Assembly (NCBI RefSeq): GCF_045862745.1 | Contig: NZ_BQXN01000009.1 | Span: 1-64,000, forward strand | Reading direction: 5' to 3' | DNA: 64,000 bases | From: Furfurilactobacillus entadae | Lineage (GTDB): Bacteria > Bacillota > Bacilli > Lactobacillales > Lactobacillaceae | Shown: one piece after another, positions 1-7,609 of the stretch | Layout: every line of letters starts with the position of its first letter | How positions within the stretch are numbered: position 1 is the stretch's first letter | Made by a program: the position numbers and the translations under genes | Notes under the pieces: generated by a model | The model's database searches: none | The model's input: only the letters and a program-made list of their open reading frames with translations | Told to the model about the DNA's origin: nothing

Positions 1-53
1 TGTTAGATACGCTTCAACAGCAATGATTTTAGTTTCAATAGAAATTTTAGTCA
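1..53 (-). CDS. Transposase OrfA N-terminus (IS3/IS150-like), partial
   Basis: The minus strand from position 53 reads ATG followed by the 18-residue start MTKISIETKIIAVEAYLT. This resembles the beginning of the helix-turn-helix OrfA protein of IS3/IS150-type elements, which bind the element's ends. Only 17 to 18 codons are visible, so the family assignment rests on this start, the upstream hairpin and the context. Whether the transposase is intact cannot be judged. Confidence 0.5.
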
Positions 54-60
54 TAAGAAA

Positions 61-90
61 ACCCCGAAAGTTTGTTTCAACTTTCGGGGT
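61..90 (-). terminator. Hairpin upstream of the transposase start
   Basis: A perfect 12-bp stem (61-72 with 79-90) and a 6-nt loop are followed on the minus strand by TTTTCTT and then the transposase ATG. A terminator-like hairpin at the entry of an insertion sequence would block transcription arriving from the neighbouring T7 cassette. That function is inferred. Confidence 0.55.
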
Positions 91-236
91 AAAGGTCACC
101 TTTACTAACTTTTTCCTTGATATTGATACTTTGAGGTTTTATTTTCTAATGCTCTTTTAGCCGTTTAATCCACCGAAACTTTGCCGGCCTTACGAGGTGG
201 TTTCCTCGTTAAAATAGCACTTCATCACCATTTTGC

Positions 237-308
237 TCAGTAATGGCCATCTGAGATGGTAATCATCACTTTCCATGCGTTACCTACTGGTTTCACAATT
301 GTACTCAT
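237..308 (-). pseudogene. Possible AbrB/MazE-type antitoxin remnant
   Basis: From ATG at 308 the minus strand encodes a 23-residue peptide beginning MSTIVKPVGNAWKVMITIS and then a stop. In a shifted frame the reading continues as AITEQNGDEVLF, then another stop, then RGNHLV. Spliced together, these match the pattern of the AbrB/MazE swapped-hairpin fold: a VGN motif, a hydrophobic strand, then GDEV(L/E)F. The gene looks destroyed by a frameshift and stops. No convincing ribosome binding site and no adjacent toxin gene are visible. The region 99-236 holds nothing else that can be recognised. The peptide is short, so this is tentative. Confidence 0.3.
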
Positions 309-315
309 TTTCAGT

Positions 316-1038
316 CTAATCTTGATCCTCGATTTGAATTCGTAGATCTTTTGGAAAATAATAATTACCCTCGTACCACAGCAGGCCACTTAGTATCAGT
401 GTAATCATCGAAAATGTTGGCACATCCAAACGATTACTATCCTGTATATAGCCCATGAACGATATAAAACAAATAATTAAAAAGACTAAAGCACCAATTG
501 CGTACCCTTTATATGTCTCTACGTCTTCCACTTGATTAGTGGCAGCAACCACACATTTAACTTTAGTAGTGGCAGGCAGTATCGAAACGTTAAACTTCCT
601 TTTGATTAAATTTTGGATATAAAAATACAGTATAAAATGAATGGCAATAACTAAAACTAAAACGAGGACTATCAAGGCATAGCCTTCGAGCATATTGTTA
701 GCGACAATTTTTTGAGAAAACAATAGCGTAAACAACGCAAAGGGCGCTATTCCCCCGCCACCTTCTCGTCCAGCCTTTGATTTCCAGTCAGTTTGATGCA
801 GCATTTTTTTAGCTTGCTCTTCACGATCAATCGAAAACATATATGCTGTATGCGGGAAAAACCAAACAAATCCCGGCAGAAATAATAAAAAGAACCGGTC
901 AAAGGGATTAATCACATAAAGGTTTTTGCCATCATCTAAAACCCGGAACGTTATCCATGGCATTAGATAACCAAAATCTATAGCTGCTTCTGACTTTAAA
1001 TATTTAACTTTATTATTTTCGTTATTAAGTGTCTGCAT
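316..1038 (-). CDS. DUF443 multi-pass membrane protein, TsaI-like candidate immunity protein
   Basis: A 240-residue membrane protein of the DUF443 type (tandem five-transmembrane family). An N-terminal soluble strand pair (LMPWITFRVLDDGKNLYVIN) leads into hydrophobic segments around residues 45-65, 95-115, 120-140, 175-197 and 207-225. In Staphylococcus aureus a DUF443 protein (TsaI) protects against the secreted membrane toxin TspA, so an immunity role is inferred. It is the last gene of the cassette, about 170 bp after the DUF4176 gene. AGGAG lies six bases before the ATG. It is clearly diverged from the DUF443 copy next to the toxin, so it may protect against other toxin variants. Confidence 0.65.
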   Translation of the reverse strand: MQTLNNENNKVKYLKSEAAIDFGYLMPWITFRVLDDGKNLYVINPFDRFFLLFLPGFVWFFPHTAYMFSIDREEQAKKMLHQTDWKSKAGREGGGGIAPFALFTLLFSQKIVANNMLEGYALIVLVLVLVIAIHFILYFYIQNLIKRKFNVSILPATTKVKCVVAATNQVEDVETYKGYAIGALVFLIICFISFMGYIQDSNRLDVPTFSMITLILSGLLWYEGNYYFPKDLRIQIEDQD

Positions 1039-1209
1039 CTTAAACTCCTAGTATCTTCAACGAATCGCTTCTAAATCAGCCTGGTTCTAAGCAACCTTAA
1101 TTAAAAAAGTTTTGATCAGGCTATAATCCTTCGGAAGGCATGCAGTTCTCATAATCAAAGAACACCATTTTGTCTGCCATTAAAAAACACTTTTTTACAC
1201 TTACTCTTG

Positions 1210-1530
1210 TTATGCTTTTTTTGAGTCAGCTGCGCTCTCTACGTTTCCCTGATGCTTTAAAATTTCACCTTTGTTCTCTGAATGCCACTTTTCAAACACT
1301 TCTTCTAATCGCGCTTCATCATCGCTTACATAACCCTTATGAATCACTTTATCCACGTCACTATCATTAAAGTAGTACACGTTTTCTACATCCAAGCCTT
1401 CTGGTACCGCACAACTTGCATAGTCAAAATAAACATTTTGCTCATTCTGTTCTACAATTGTGCCGCGTGCCAAGACCATTAATGGTTTGGTTCCACCTTT
1501 TAAATAAACAACCGTTCCGAGTGCTAGCAT
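1210..1530 (-). CDS. DUF4176 family protein
   Basis: A small soluble protein of about 106 residues. It carries the family's opening pattern LALGTVVYLKGGTKPLMVLARG and a charged C-terminus. DUF4176 proteins recur inside type VII secretion loci of Firmicutes; their function is not established. AGGAGG lies 8 bases before the ATG at 1530 but only 2 bases before the ATG at 1536, so the shorter start is preferred. It sits between two DUF443 genes in the effector cassette, which supports membership of the T7 system. Confidence 0.7.
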   Translation of the reverse strand: MLALGTVVYLKGGTKPLMVLARGTIVEQNEQNVYFDYASCAVPEGLDVENVYYFNDSDVDKVIHKGYVSDDEARLEEVFEKWHSENKGEILKHQGNVESAADSKKA

Positions 1531-1542
1531 GACCATTTCCTC

Positions 1543-2196
1543 CTAATTATCTTCCAAACGAAAATCATCAAATACAGGCAGCTTGCTGACACGCAAACTG
1601 TCACTGAGTTGAACAATTAGTAATACGTTAAAAATAAGGTAAGCCAACCCACCCGTTGTAGTAAATACTCCAACCAGTGCAATAAGCATCACAAGAACGA
1701 CAATGCTTAGAAAGCCGCGTGCATCCGCACCACCCATATAAGAATGCGCTTTGGTTTCAATTTTAAGAACTCACAACGTTTTCTTTTCACCATGCCATTC
1801 ATTCCGACCAAAAAAACGATTAATTCTCATTTTTGTCATTCGATTACAAAGAGCAACGGTTATCCCACACATTACTAGTGCCCCGACAAACCTAATCGAT
1901 GGTGATTTTGGAAAAATAGTCACATTCAAAAATAACCATATTATGAGACCACTTCCTAGAGCCAATTGAAGCCATCTATTTCCTGTTAATGCCAACATTT
2001 CGTCTTGCTGAATAAGTTCTTCCTCACCAGAATCAAGCCGATAGAGGTTATGTTTAAAGTACCAAGTTAAATCGGGAATGAAGGCCCACAGCGGGTTGGA
2101 CCACATGTCAACCAGATAAAGAGTATCCCCAATCTTAATCAAAGGTAGCATTGCTTTATTAGAAACCTGGATTGGTTTATTAATAACTTGTTGCAT
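1543..2196 (-). pseudogene. DUF443 membrane protein gene split by an in-frame TGA
   Basis: From ATG at 2196 (ribosome site GGGAGAA) the frame encodes 141 residues: an N-terminal soluble part (LIKIGDTLYLVDMWSNP) and two membrane segments, ending at TGA 1771-1773. The same frame then stays open without interruption to 1543 and encodes two more membrane segments and a tail ending FRLEDN. The tail resembles the end (LRIQIEDQD) of the intact copy at 316-1038. Read through, the product would be 217 residues, matching the 209 and 240 residues of its two neighbours. The downstream 64-codon open frame has no ribosome binding site. The simplest reading is one DUF443 gene inactivated by a nonsense mutation. 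A sequencing error, or a functional truncated product, remains possible. Confidence 0.65.
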
Positions 2197-2234
2197 AACA
2201 CTTCTCCCACTAATTAAGTTTACTTGCACAATAA

Positions 2235-2864
2235 CTACTTCCGTCGATATACCCAAACATTCTTTGCCAATGGTAGTTTAACGAAAGCGAATGTTATAAA
2301 GGTTACACAGGCAACTACCGTCAAACAGAATGTAAAGGTCACCACATGATTTGGAATTAATCGTGTAATTAAAATAAATTCAATTAGGGATAACCCAAGC
2401 TGATATTTAAACATGTCTGTTTCCCAAAAACTTTGTTTCGGTTGTAATCTAACAAACACCTTTTGACAGCGAGAAAATTGTTGGTTAAACCGTTGCTGAA
2501 ATTTTTTATTCCAATACAGGTAGATTCCGGCGGCAATTGCACCAACCATTAATGCAACAACCACTGCAACTAAGAGGTTAAAAGCAGTCCAAAAAAATAT
2601 TGCGATACTTAGTAGTAGCCCTAGTTTCACATTGAAGTTATGTAGATCCGACAAATTTGTTAGCGTTCCGTCCTCAAATTCTTTTTTATTAACCAAACGC
2701 CCTGTAGTGGTTGTTGTTTGCCATGTTAATGGAAAAAGCCACGTAAACGCGTTACTTAGAAGGTCTATAGATAATTTTGTTCCGTCCTCAAGCGTTAATA
2801 TGCGCCAGATTCCGAATTGCTCAATTTCTTTTACTTCAAAAACGTCATCTTCATTTATTGTCAT
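2235..2864 (-). CDS. DUF443 membrane protein, likely cognate immunity to the LXG toxin
   Basis: A 209-residue DUF443 protein. A soluble N-terminus (FGIWRILTLEDGTKLSID) is followed by a short hydrophobic stretch (SNAFTWLFPLTW), then pairs of membrane helices around residues 78-118 and 155-200. Its ATG overlaps the stop codon of the toxin gene (ATGA, 2861-2864), so the two are translationally coupled, as is typical for a toxin and its cognate immunity protein. The family includes TsaI, which neutralises the S. aureus T7 toxin TspA. Immunity is inferred from family and position. Confidence 0.7.
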   Translation of the reverse strand: MTINEDDVFEVKEIEQFGIWRILTLEDGTKLSIDLLSNAFTWLFPLTWQTTTTTGRLVNKKEFEDGTLTNLSDLHNFNVKLGLLLSIAIFFWTAFNLLVAVVVALMVGAIAAGIYLYWNKKFQQRFNQQFSRCQKVFVRLQPKQSFWETDMFKYQLGLSLIEFILITRLIPNHVVTFTFCLTVVACVTFITFAFVKLPLAKNVWVYRRK

Positions 2865-4090
2865 TTTTTTACTTGCCCTGCAAATGCGGCTGCATACGCC
2901 GCACTAGTACTTTCTTTATAATCTTTTGGTTGATCAACTTTTACCGTCTTCTTCGGTAATTTACCACCATAGGCCACTCCGTATTTTCCGGCACCTCTTC
3001 TTTTAATTTCGTTATCTTCCTCACCTGATTTTTTAAATGCATGCGGATGATCCATCATATACCCGACCTCATTAGTCACACCAATCCCTATAAGCAAAAT
3101 AGATCCGCTTACAACAATTGCCGGTAATGACGCGGTAATCCCTGCCCCTGCTACAGTTAATCCCGCATCAGTAGCGGCTACATTCATCCCGTCCGTAGCT
3201 ACTTCTCCTGCTACAAACTGCGCAGTTGTTTTCTCTAAGACATGTCTGCTAGGCGCCTTAGCGCCATTGTTATTCAACAAAAGACTGGTAATAAACGATA
3301 ACCCTTTAGAATAAATATTTCCGTATTTTCCTGCCTTGGAAACACCGTTCAATAACTCTTCCAAGATAATATCCTTAAAGATATTAGAATCCTCTTCATG
3401 TTGAACCGCACGATGATTTACGCTTCTTACCGTTACCCGCTGATTCTTCTTTCCATGTTTAACCTTGGCCTTAGTTGTTTGTCCGAGCCCGCCCATGAAG
3501 ACATTATCACCTTTATGATCTAACGACACCTTGATGTGACTCGCAACTTTGGCTGCACTATCTGACAAGTTGTTGATTCGTTGTGGGGTCCTAATTCCAT
3601 TGAATTCTGCTAACCGTTGTTGTGTTTGCATGATACTGCGCTCAGAATCCTCAAGCTCAGTCAACGCTGTTGTCCGTAACCGAATGACGGTTGCCAATCC
3701 GCTCGCTTGGGTACAACCTTCGTTTCCTTTATGAATCCCCTGATCTAATTCACGGTACAGGGATTCCAATTTCTGCCGCTGTTCCTGCAAATAATCCGTA
3801 TCAAGAATGGCGTCATCCCGACTATCAACGCCGCTTCGAAACATGGTAATCAGCTGCTCAAACTCCCGTGATAAATCGGTAACATTACCAGCTAACGTTT
3901 CAGCCGCATTATCGTGCACTTGGCGAACATAGATGCCCATGCTCCGCTGAGCCGCTCCCTGAAATCCCTCTGAATGAGGAACCTGGCCCATGGTCACCTT
4001 CACCCGGTTTAACTGATTGACCATGTGACGCCCCTGGGCGTGCAACTGTTGCGCGGCGTTTATGACCTGCCGCATATCAACCCTTACCAT
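2861..4090 (-). CDS. LXG-domain type VII secreted toxin, TspA-like membrane effector candidate
   Basis: A 409-residue protein. Residues 1 to about 165 match the helical LXG targeting domain of T7SS effectors: FQGAAQRSMGIYVRQVH near residue 45, then a conserved DSRDDAILDTDYL region near 100, then long amphipathic helices. The C-terminal part has no recognisable enzyme motif. It holds a hydrophobic, glycine-rich stretch at about 304-347 (VAGAGITASLPAIVVSGS, then LLIGIGVTNEVG), followed by a basic, soluble tail. A glycine-zipper-like membrane segment and a following DUF443 gene are the hallmarks of the S. aureus membrane-depolarising toxin TspA, so a membrane-targeting activity is inferred. The ribosome site AGGGGGTGA precedes the ATG. 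Two helper genes lie immediately upstream. Confidence 0.75.
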   Translation of the reverse strand: MVRVDMRQVINAAQQLHAQGRHMVNQLNRVKVTMGQVPHSEGFQGAAQRSMGIYVRQVHDNAAETLAGNVTDLSREFEQLITMFRSGVDSRDDAILDTDYLQEQRQKLESLYRELDQGIHKGNEGCTQASGLATVIRLRTTALTELEDSERSIMQTQQRLAEFNGIRTPQRINNLSDSAAKVASHIKVSLDHKGDNVFMGGLGQTTKAKVKHGKKNQRVTVRSVNHRAVQHEEDSNIFKDIILEELLNGVSKAGKYGNIYSKGLSFITSLLLNNNGAKAPSRHVLEKTTAQFVAGEVATDGMNVAATDAGLTVAGAGITASLPAIVVSGSILLIGIGVTNEVGYMMDHPHAFKKSGEEDNEIKRRGAGKYGVAYGGKLPKKTVKVDQPKDYKESTSAAYAAAFAGQVKK

Positions 4091-4103
4091 AATGATTCAC
4101 CCC

Positions 4104-4382
4104 CTAGTGACTTTTAAACCCAATTGCGCTTGCTTGGTCGGCCGCCTGCATTTGCGTCCCAACATGACTAAACTGGCCTGTGTCGCGTTCTGCTAAACTC
4201 GCATACTGGTTAATAATTCCGTTCAACCGTTGCTCCAACTGCCCAATTTCAACAAATGGCCGGGCATTGGTCCGCCCAAGGTTTAACGGCTGTAGATGCG
4301 TTCCGGCCAAATTGGCCGCCGCGTGACCAGCTGTTCCAATATTTGCTTGTAATGCACCACGATTAACTGCGATTTTCCCCAT
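4104..4382 (-). CDS. WXG100-sized T7SS helper (TIGR04197/DUF5344-like)
   Basis: A 92-residue, mainly helical protein starting MGKIAVNRGALQANIGTAG. It is of the size and position of the second small helper (LXG-associated alpha-helical protein) that binds the LXG domain and targets it to the type VII machinery. It lies 13 bp before the toxin gene. The start at 4382 has AAAGGGTG at good spacing; a longer start at 4412 has none. The family assignment rests on length, the helical pattern with a polar linker near RTNARPF, and synteny with known LXG loci. Confidence 0.6.
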   Translation of the reverse strand: MGKIAVNRGALQANIGTAGHAAANLAGTHLQPLNLGRTNARPFVEIGQLEQRLNGIINQYASLAERDTGQFSHVGTQMQAADQASAIGFKSH

Positions 4383-4398
4383 GATCAGCACACCCTTT

Positions 4399-4791
4399 CT
4401 ATTCCATGGCACTCTCTAAACTGCTAATTACCCGTTCAACATCGGTTGCTCGGCTTTCAAGTTCACTGATTTTTCGCTGCACAGTAGCTTTATTTTCCTT
4501 GTTCTGCTCAACGTCTCGCTTAATTGCCCGCGTCACACTGTCAAAGCGCTCATCAAACATTTGTCGCCGCTGACCACGCCAACGGCTGTCGTCTAGTCCA
4601 CGGCCAAATGAGTTGGCACGACTTTCAACCTGCTCTAACGTTGCCATGGCCGCCACCATGGTTATTTTTGCATGTTTCAACCGCGTTAGCTTTCGATGTA
4701 AAGATTCTAATTGTTCATGGTGCTCCGCAATCTCTCGTCGACGCCGTGAATTACGGGCTTGTTTAGCCGCCTTTTCTTGTGCATCACTCAT
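4399..4791 (-). CDS. DUF5082/YwqH-like coiled-coil T7SS helper
   Basis: A 130-residue, highly charged, almost entirely helical protein with heptad-like repeats (HHEQLESLHRKLTRLKHAK and the C-terminal ISELESRATDVERVISSLE). This resembles the DUF5082 family (Bacillus YwqH), the first gene of many LXG toxin operons, whose products pair with a second small helper to form the targeting complex. The start at 4791 is set by GGAGG nine bases upstream; upstream in-frame starts lack spacing. It is the first gene of the cassette, 17 bp before the second helper. Confidence 0.65.
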   Translation of the reverse strand: MSDAQEKAAKQARNSRRRREIAEHHEQLESLHRKLTRLKHAKITMVAAMATLEQVESRANSFGRGLDDSRWRGQRRQMFDERFDSVTRAIKRDVEQNKENKATVQRKISELESRATDVERVISSLESAME

Positions 4792-4890
4792 TAACAACAT
4801 CCTCCATTGATAAATCAATTTTTTCGTAAAATGGCGGCAAAAATCGCTATCCATCTCAAACATTTCTTATCATAAATTAATAACACCTTA

Positions 4891-4918
4891 TATTTACACA
4901 TCAGTAATTAACCGTCAA
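4891..4918 (-). promoter_or_regulatory. Candidate promoter of the T7 effector cassette
   Basis: On the minus strand TTGACG (4913-4918) and TAAATA (4891-4896) are separated by 16 bp. The element lies 100 bp before the first helper gene and is the best match in the AT-rich gap. No other feature is seen between here and the pdp terminator at 5184. Confidence 0.45.
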
Positions 4919-5183
4919 TCACAAAAAAATCTTTTCACAATGGCACATTTTGTTTCATGTTCGTAAAACGGTATTAAACCGGCAATTGCACTCAATTAAG
5001 ACAGACAAAACTTTTTTATTTTTTCACTGATATTTGTGCTCATTATTAGTGCTAGTTACCCCCAATCTTTCCGGTCACGCTTAACACGCCTAGGCCTTTT
5101 TAGGTAGTTACCGCCATTATTATATGGAAAACAAGCGTTTATCATTTCGTGAATTTAAATACATGATCGCTCTTACAGTGCAT

Positions 5184-5222
5184 AAAAAAAGGAAAGCCCC
5201 CATCAGGTTGGCTTTCCTTTTG
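5184..5222 (-). terminator. Terminator of the deo operon
   Basis: An 11-bp stem AAAGGAAAGCC / GGCTTTCCTTT (5188-5198 with 5210-5220) is followed on the minus strand by a run of Ts. It lies 17 bp after the pdp stop. Confidence 0.85.
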
Positions 5223-5238
5223 ATTATCAAAATTATTT

Positions 5239-6546
5239 CTATGACAATACTTTATGAATCAACGTCAATGGTTCAACAACTGTACCGGGCTTATCAATTG
5301 TCACGTTATCCCGAATCAACTGTTCAACTTCACTGATGTCCTCCTGATTACTATACACTGTCATCAGCGATTCACCGGCAGCAACGTCATCGCCGACCTT
5401 CTTGTTCAGCATAATGCCGACCGCATAATCCAGCTTGTCATCCTTAGTTTGGCGGCCACCACCAAGGAGCATGGCGGCGATTCCCATTTCATCCGCCTTC
5501 ATGCCAGTGATAACACCGGCCGTCGTGGCCTTGATCTCAATTTGATGAGCTGCTTGTGGCATCAATTCAGGGTGTTCAATCACGTTTCCATCACCACCCT
5601 GCGCTTCGATCATGGCCCGGAATTTTTCTAGGGCGGACCCGTCATCAATCTTCGCCTGCAACTGTTGCCGTGCCGCCGCTAAGTCTGGTGCCAAGCCGGC
5701 CATCACTACCATCTGACTTCCAATCGTCAACACGAGGTCCGTCAAATCAGCGGGACCTTGCCCCTTTAGCAGGTCAATGGATTCCTTGATTTCCAGGGCG
5801 TTCCCAATGGCCAAACCGAGTGGTTGATTCATATCTGAGATGACTGCCATGGCATTCATGCCAACGCCCTTCCCGATTTCAACAAGCGCCGTTGCCAAGT
5901 TAACGGCTTCAGCTTCCGTTTTCATAAACGCACCAGAACCGGTCTTCACGTCCAAGACCAACGCGTCGGTGCCACTGGCAATCTTCTTACTCATAATGGA
6001 ACCCGCAATCAACGGAATTGAATCCACGGTGTCCGTCACGTCACGCAGGGCATAAATCTTTTTATCGGCAGGCGCAATGTTCCCGGTGGCCCCCACGATG
6101 GCACAACCAACGTCACGAACCTGTTGTTTAAATGCAGCTTCACTGATTTCAACGTTTAATCCGGGAATTGCTTCCAGTTTATCCAGCGTTCCACCAGTGT
6201 GGCCCAGGCCCCGACCAGAAATCATTGGGACCGGAATTCCCATGGCTGCCACTAACGGGGCCAACGGAATGCTCGTTTTATCCCCAACCCCACCGGTTGA
6301 GTGCTTATCGACCTTCATTCCAGGAATGTCGCTTAGATCCAGCACATCGCCAGAGTGCAGCATTGCCATGGTCATAGCCGTCGTTTCTTCCTTAGTCATG
6401 CCCTTCAGGTAAATGGCCATGAGAAGCGCGCTCACTTGGTAATCCGGAATATCACCGGCTGTATATCCGTCAATAAAGAACTGAATTTGTTCCTGGCTTA
6501 ATGTGCCACCGTTTCGTTTTACATCAATTACATCGACCATCCGCAT
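5239..6546 (-). CDS. pdp: Pyrimidine-nucleoside phosphorylase
   Basis: A 435-residue cytoplasmic enzyme that splits (deoxy)uridine or thymidine with phosphate into base and (deoxy)ribose 1-phosphate. The family signatures are present: phosphate-binding KHSTGGVGDKTS near residue 81 and SGRGLGHTGGTLDKLEAIPG near residue 110. Length is typical of the thymidine/pyrimidine-nucleoside phosphorylase family. AGGAGG lies nine bases before the first ATG, so the MRMVD start is kept. It is the last gene of the deo operon; its sugar product feeds DeoB. Confidence 0.93.
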   Translation of the reverse strand: MRMVDVIDVKRNGGTLSQEQIQFFIDGYTAGDIPDYQVSALLMAIYLKGMTKEETTAMTMAMLHSGDVLDLSDIPGMKVDKHSTGGVGDKTSIPLAPLVAAMGIPVPMISGRGLGHTGGTLDKLEAIPGLNVEISEAAFKQQVRDVGCAIVGATGNIAPADKKIYALRDVTDTVDSIPLIAGSIMSKKIASGTDALVLDVKTGSGAFMKTEAEAVNLATALVEIGKGVGMNAMAVISDMNQPLGLAIGNALEIKESIDLLKGQGPADLTDLVLTIGSQMVVMAGLAPDLAAARQQLQAKIDDGSALEKFRAMIEAQGGDGNVIEHPELMPQAAHQIEIKATTAGVITGMKADEMGIAAMLLGGGRQTKDDKLDYAVGIMLNKKVGDDVAAGESLMTVYSNQEDISEVEQLIRDNVTIDKPGTVVEPLTLIHKVLS

Positions 6547-6561
6547 GGGTTGGTTCCTCCT

Positions 6562-7527
6562 TTAATCTGCGTCGGGACTGCCAAACGCAAGTAATTCTGC
6601 CGCACTTTCTTGATCAATGATCAGCGTGTTGGCATATTGGGCCTGTAGCGCGCCATGAACCGCCGGCACCTTCGCCGGGTTGGCCGCCACTAAAATACTG
6701 TGTGGTTTTGTCGTCAGGTCGGTTAACGCCACCCCAATGGTGCGTTGGTCAATATCTGGTGCCACCACCTGACCGTTCACATCAATAAACCGAGAAAAGA
6801 CGTCCCCGACCGCGCGTTCTTGCAACCGTTCCTGCTCCTCATGGGTGAAATACCCCAGTTTAAACAGAAGTGCTGAGTCACGGACCGTTCCCACGGTAAA
6901 GACGGCAATGCTTGCCTGTTTACCAAGTTCAATGATGTGTTTGATGTGTGTATCTTGTTCCACAAGTTCTTTGGTCTGTTGATGATCAAAAATAACCGGC
7001 AGGGGTAAATATTCAGGCAGCGTGTGAAACGCATTCGCAAACGTATTGACACTTTCAAATGCGTAATTATTACTTTGCGTGTTGGCAACGCTCCCCTTCA
7101 TTTGGACGACCTGCACGCCACTGACATCCTTTGGATCTAGATGATTGGCCACCTGGTGCAAGGTCTTGCCCCAACCAATTCCGATAATGTCATCGTTTTG
7201 AACAATTTGCTCGATGTAACCAGCGGCCGCATTACCCACGCGTTCTAACAGATCCGTTGAGGTTGAGGCCTGCGCCGGAACCACCAGTAAATGGCGTAAT
7301 TTCGGGTACTTGGCCTGAAGTGCATCCGTTAGTTGCGCCACCGAGGCCACCGGATTAACAATTTCAATTTTCACGAGCCCCGTCTCCCGCGCGTGTTGCA
7401 GTAGCCGGGAAACGGTCGCCCGTGAACTACCAATTTCAGTTGCAATTTCGCCCTGACTCCAATTGTTTTGATAATACAATTTGGCCACCTTAAGGCTAGC
7501 AGCTAACCGTGCTTCCTCCGCTTCCAT
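6562..7527 (-). CDS. deoR: SorC-family deoxyribonucleoside regulator DeoR
   Basis: A 321-residue regulator. The N-terminal helix-turn-helix (WSQGEIATEIGSSRATVSRL, about residues 24-45) is followed by a SorC-type sugar-phosphate binding domain with the GIGWGKT motif. This is the architecture of Bacillus subtilis DeoR, which represses the deo genes and responds to deoxyribose 5-phosphate. The start is ATG at 7527, with GGGAAG eight bases before it; the GTG at 7536 abuts that site. It is encoded within the operon it probably controls, between deoD and pdp. Confidence 0.85.
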   Translation of the reverse strand: MEAEEARLAASLKVAKLYYQNNWSQGEIATEIGSSRATVSRLLQHARETGLVKIEIVNPVASVAQLTDALQAKYPKLRHLLVVPAQASTSTDLLERVGNAAAGYIEQIVQNDDIIGIGWGKTLHQVANHLDPKDVSGVQVVQMKGSVANTQSNNYAFESVNTFANAFHTLPEYLPLPVIFDHQQTKELVEQDTHIKHIIELGKQASIAVFTVGTVRDSALLFKLGYFTHEEQERLQERAVGDVFSRFIDVNGQVVAPDIDQRTIGVALTDLTTKPHSILVAANPAKVPAVHGALQAQYANTLIIDQESAAELLAFGSPDAD

Positions 7528-7561
7528 GCTGATCACTTCCCATTATGTTGATAAACCAATA

Positions 7562-7594
7562 AACGGCCGGTCGGAACAGATCCGGCCGGCCGTT
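7562..7594 (-). promoter_or_regulatory. GC-rich stem-loop between deoD and deoR
   Basis: A perfect 9-bp inverted repeat AACGGCCGG / CCGGCCGTT with a 15-nt loop lies just after deoD. There is only a weak T stretch on the minus strand, so it is more likely a partial terminator or mRNA-stabilising element than a full stop. Confidence 0.5.
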
Positions 7595-7609
7595 AGATGG
7601 TTACTTGAC

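Larger units (their letters stand above)
1..98 (-). mobile_element. End of an IS3-family-like insertion sequence
   Basis: The window opens inside the first codons of a transposase-like reading frame that runs off the left edge. A strong hairpin lies directly upstream of it. The likely outer end is near position 98, where the minus strand begins TGACCTTTACCCCG. The exact terminus and any target duplication cannot be verified because the other end is outside the window. It sits beside a type VII effector cassette, a common setting for insertion sequences. Confidence 0.5.

Noticed and set aside
1543..1737. A 64-codon membrane ORF as a separate gene
   Set aside because: It has no ribosome site, is in the same frame as the preceding truncated DUF443 gene, and looks like that gene's missing C-terminal half.
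5124..5336. Plus-strand ORF of 70 codons
   Set aside because: It runs through the deo terminator and into antisense of pdp, without a ribosome site.
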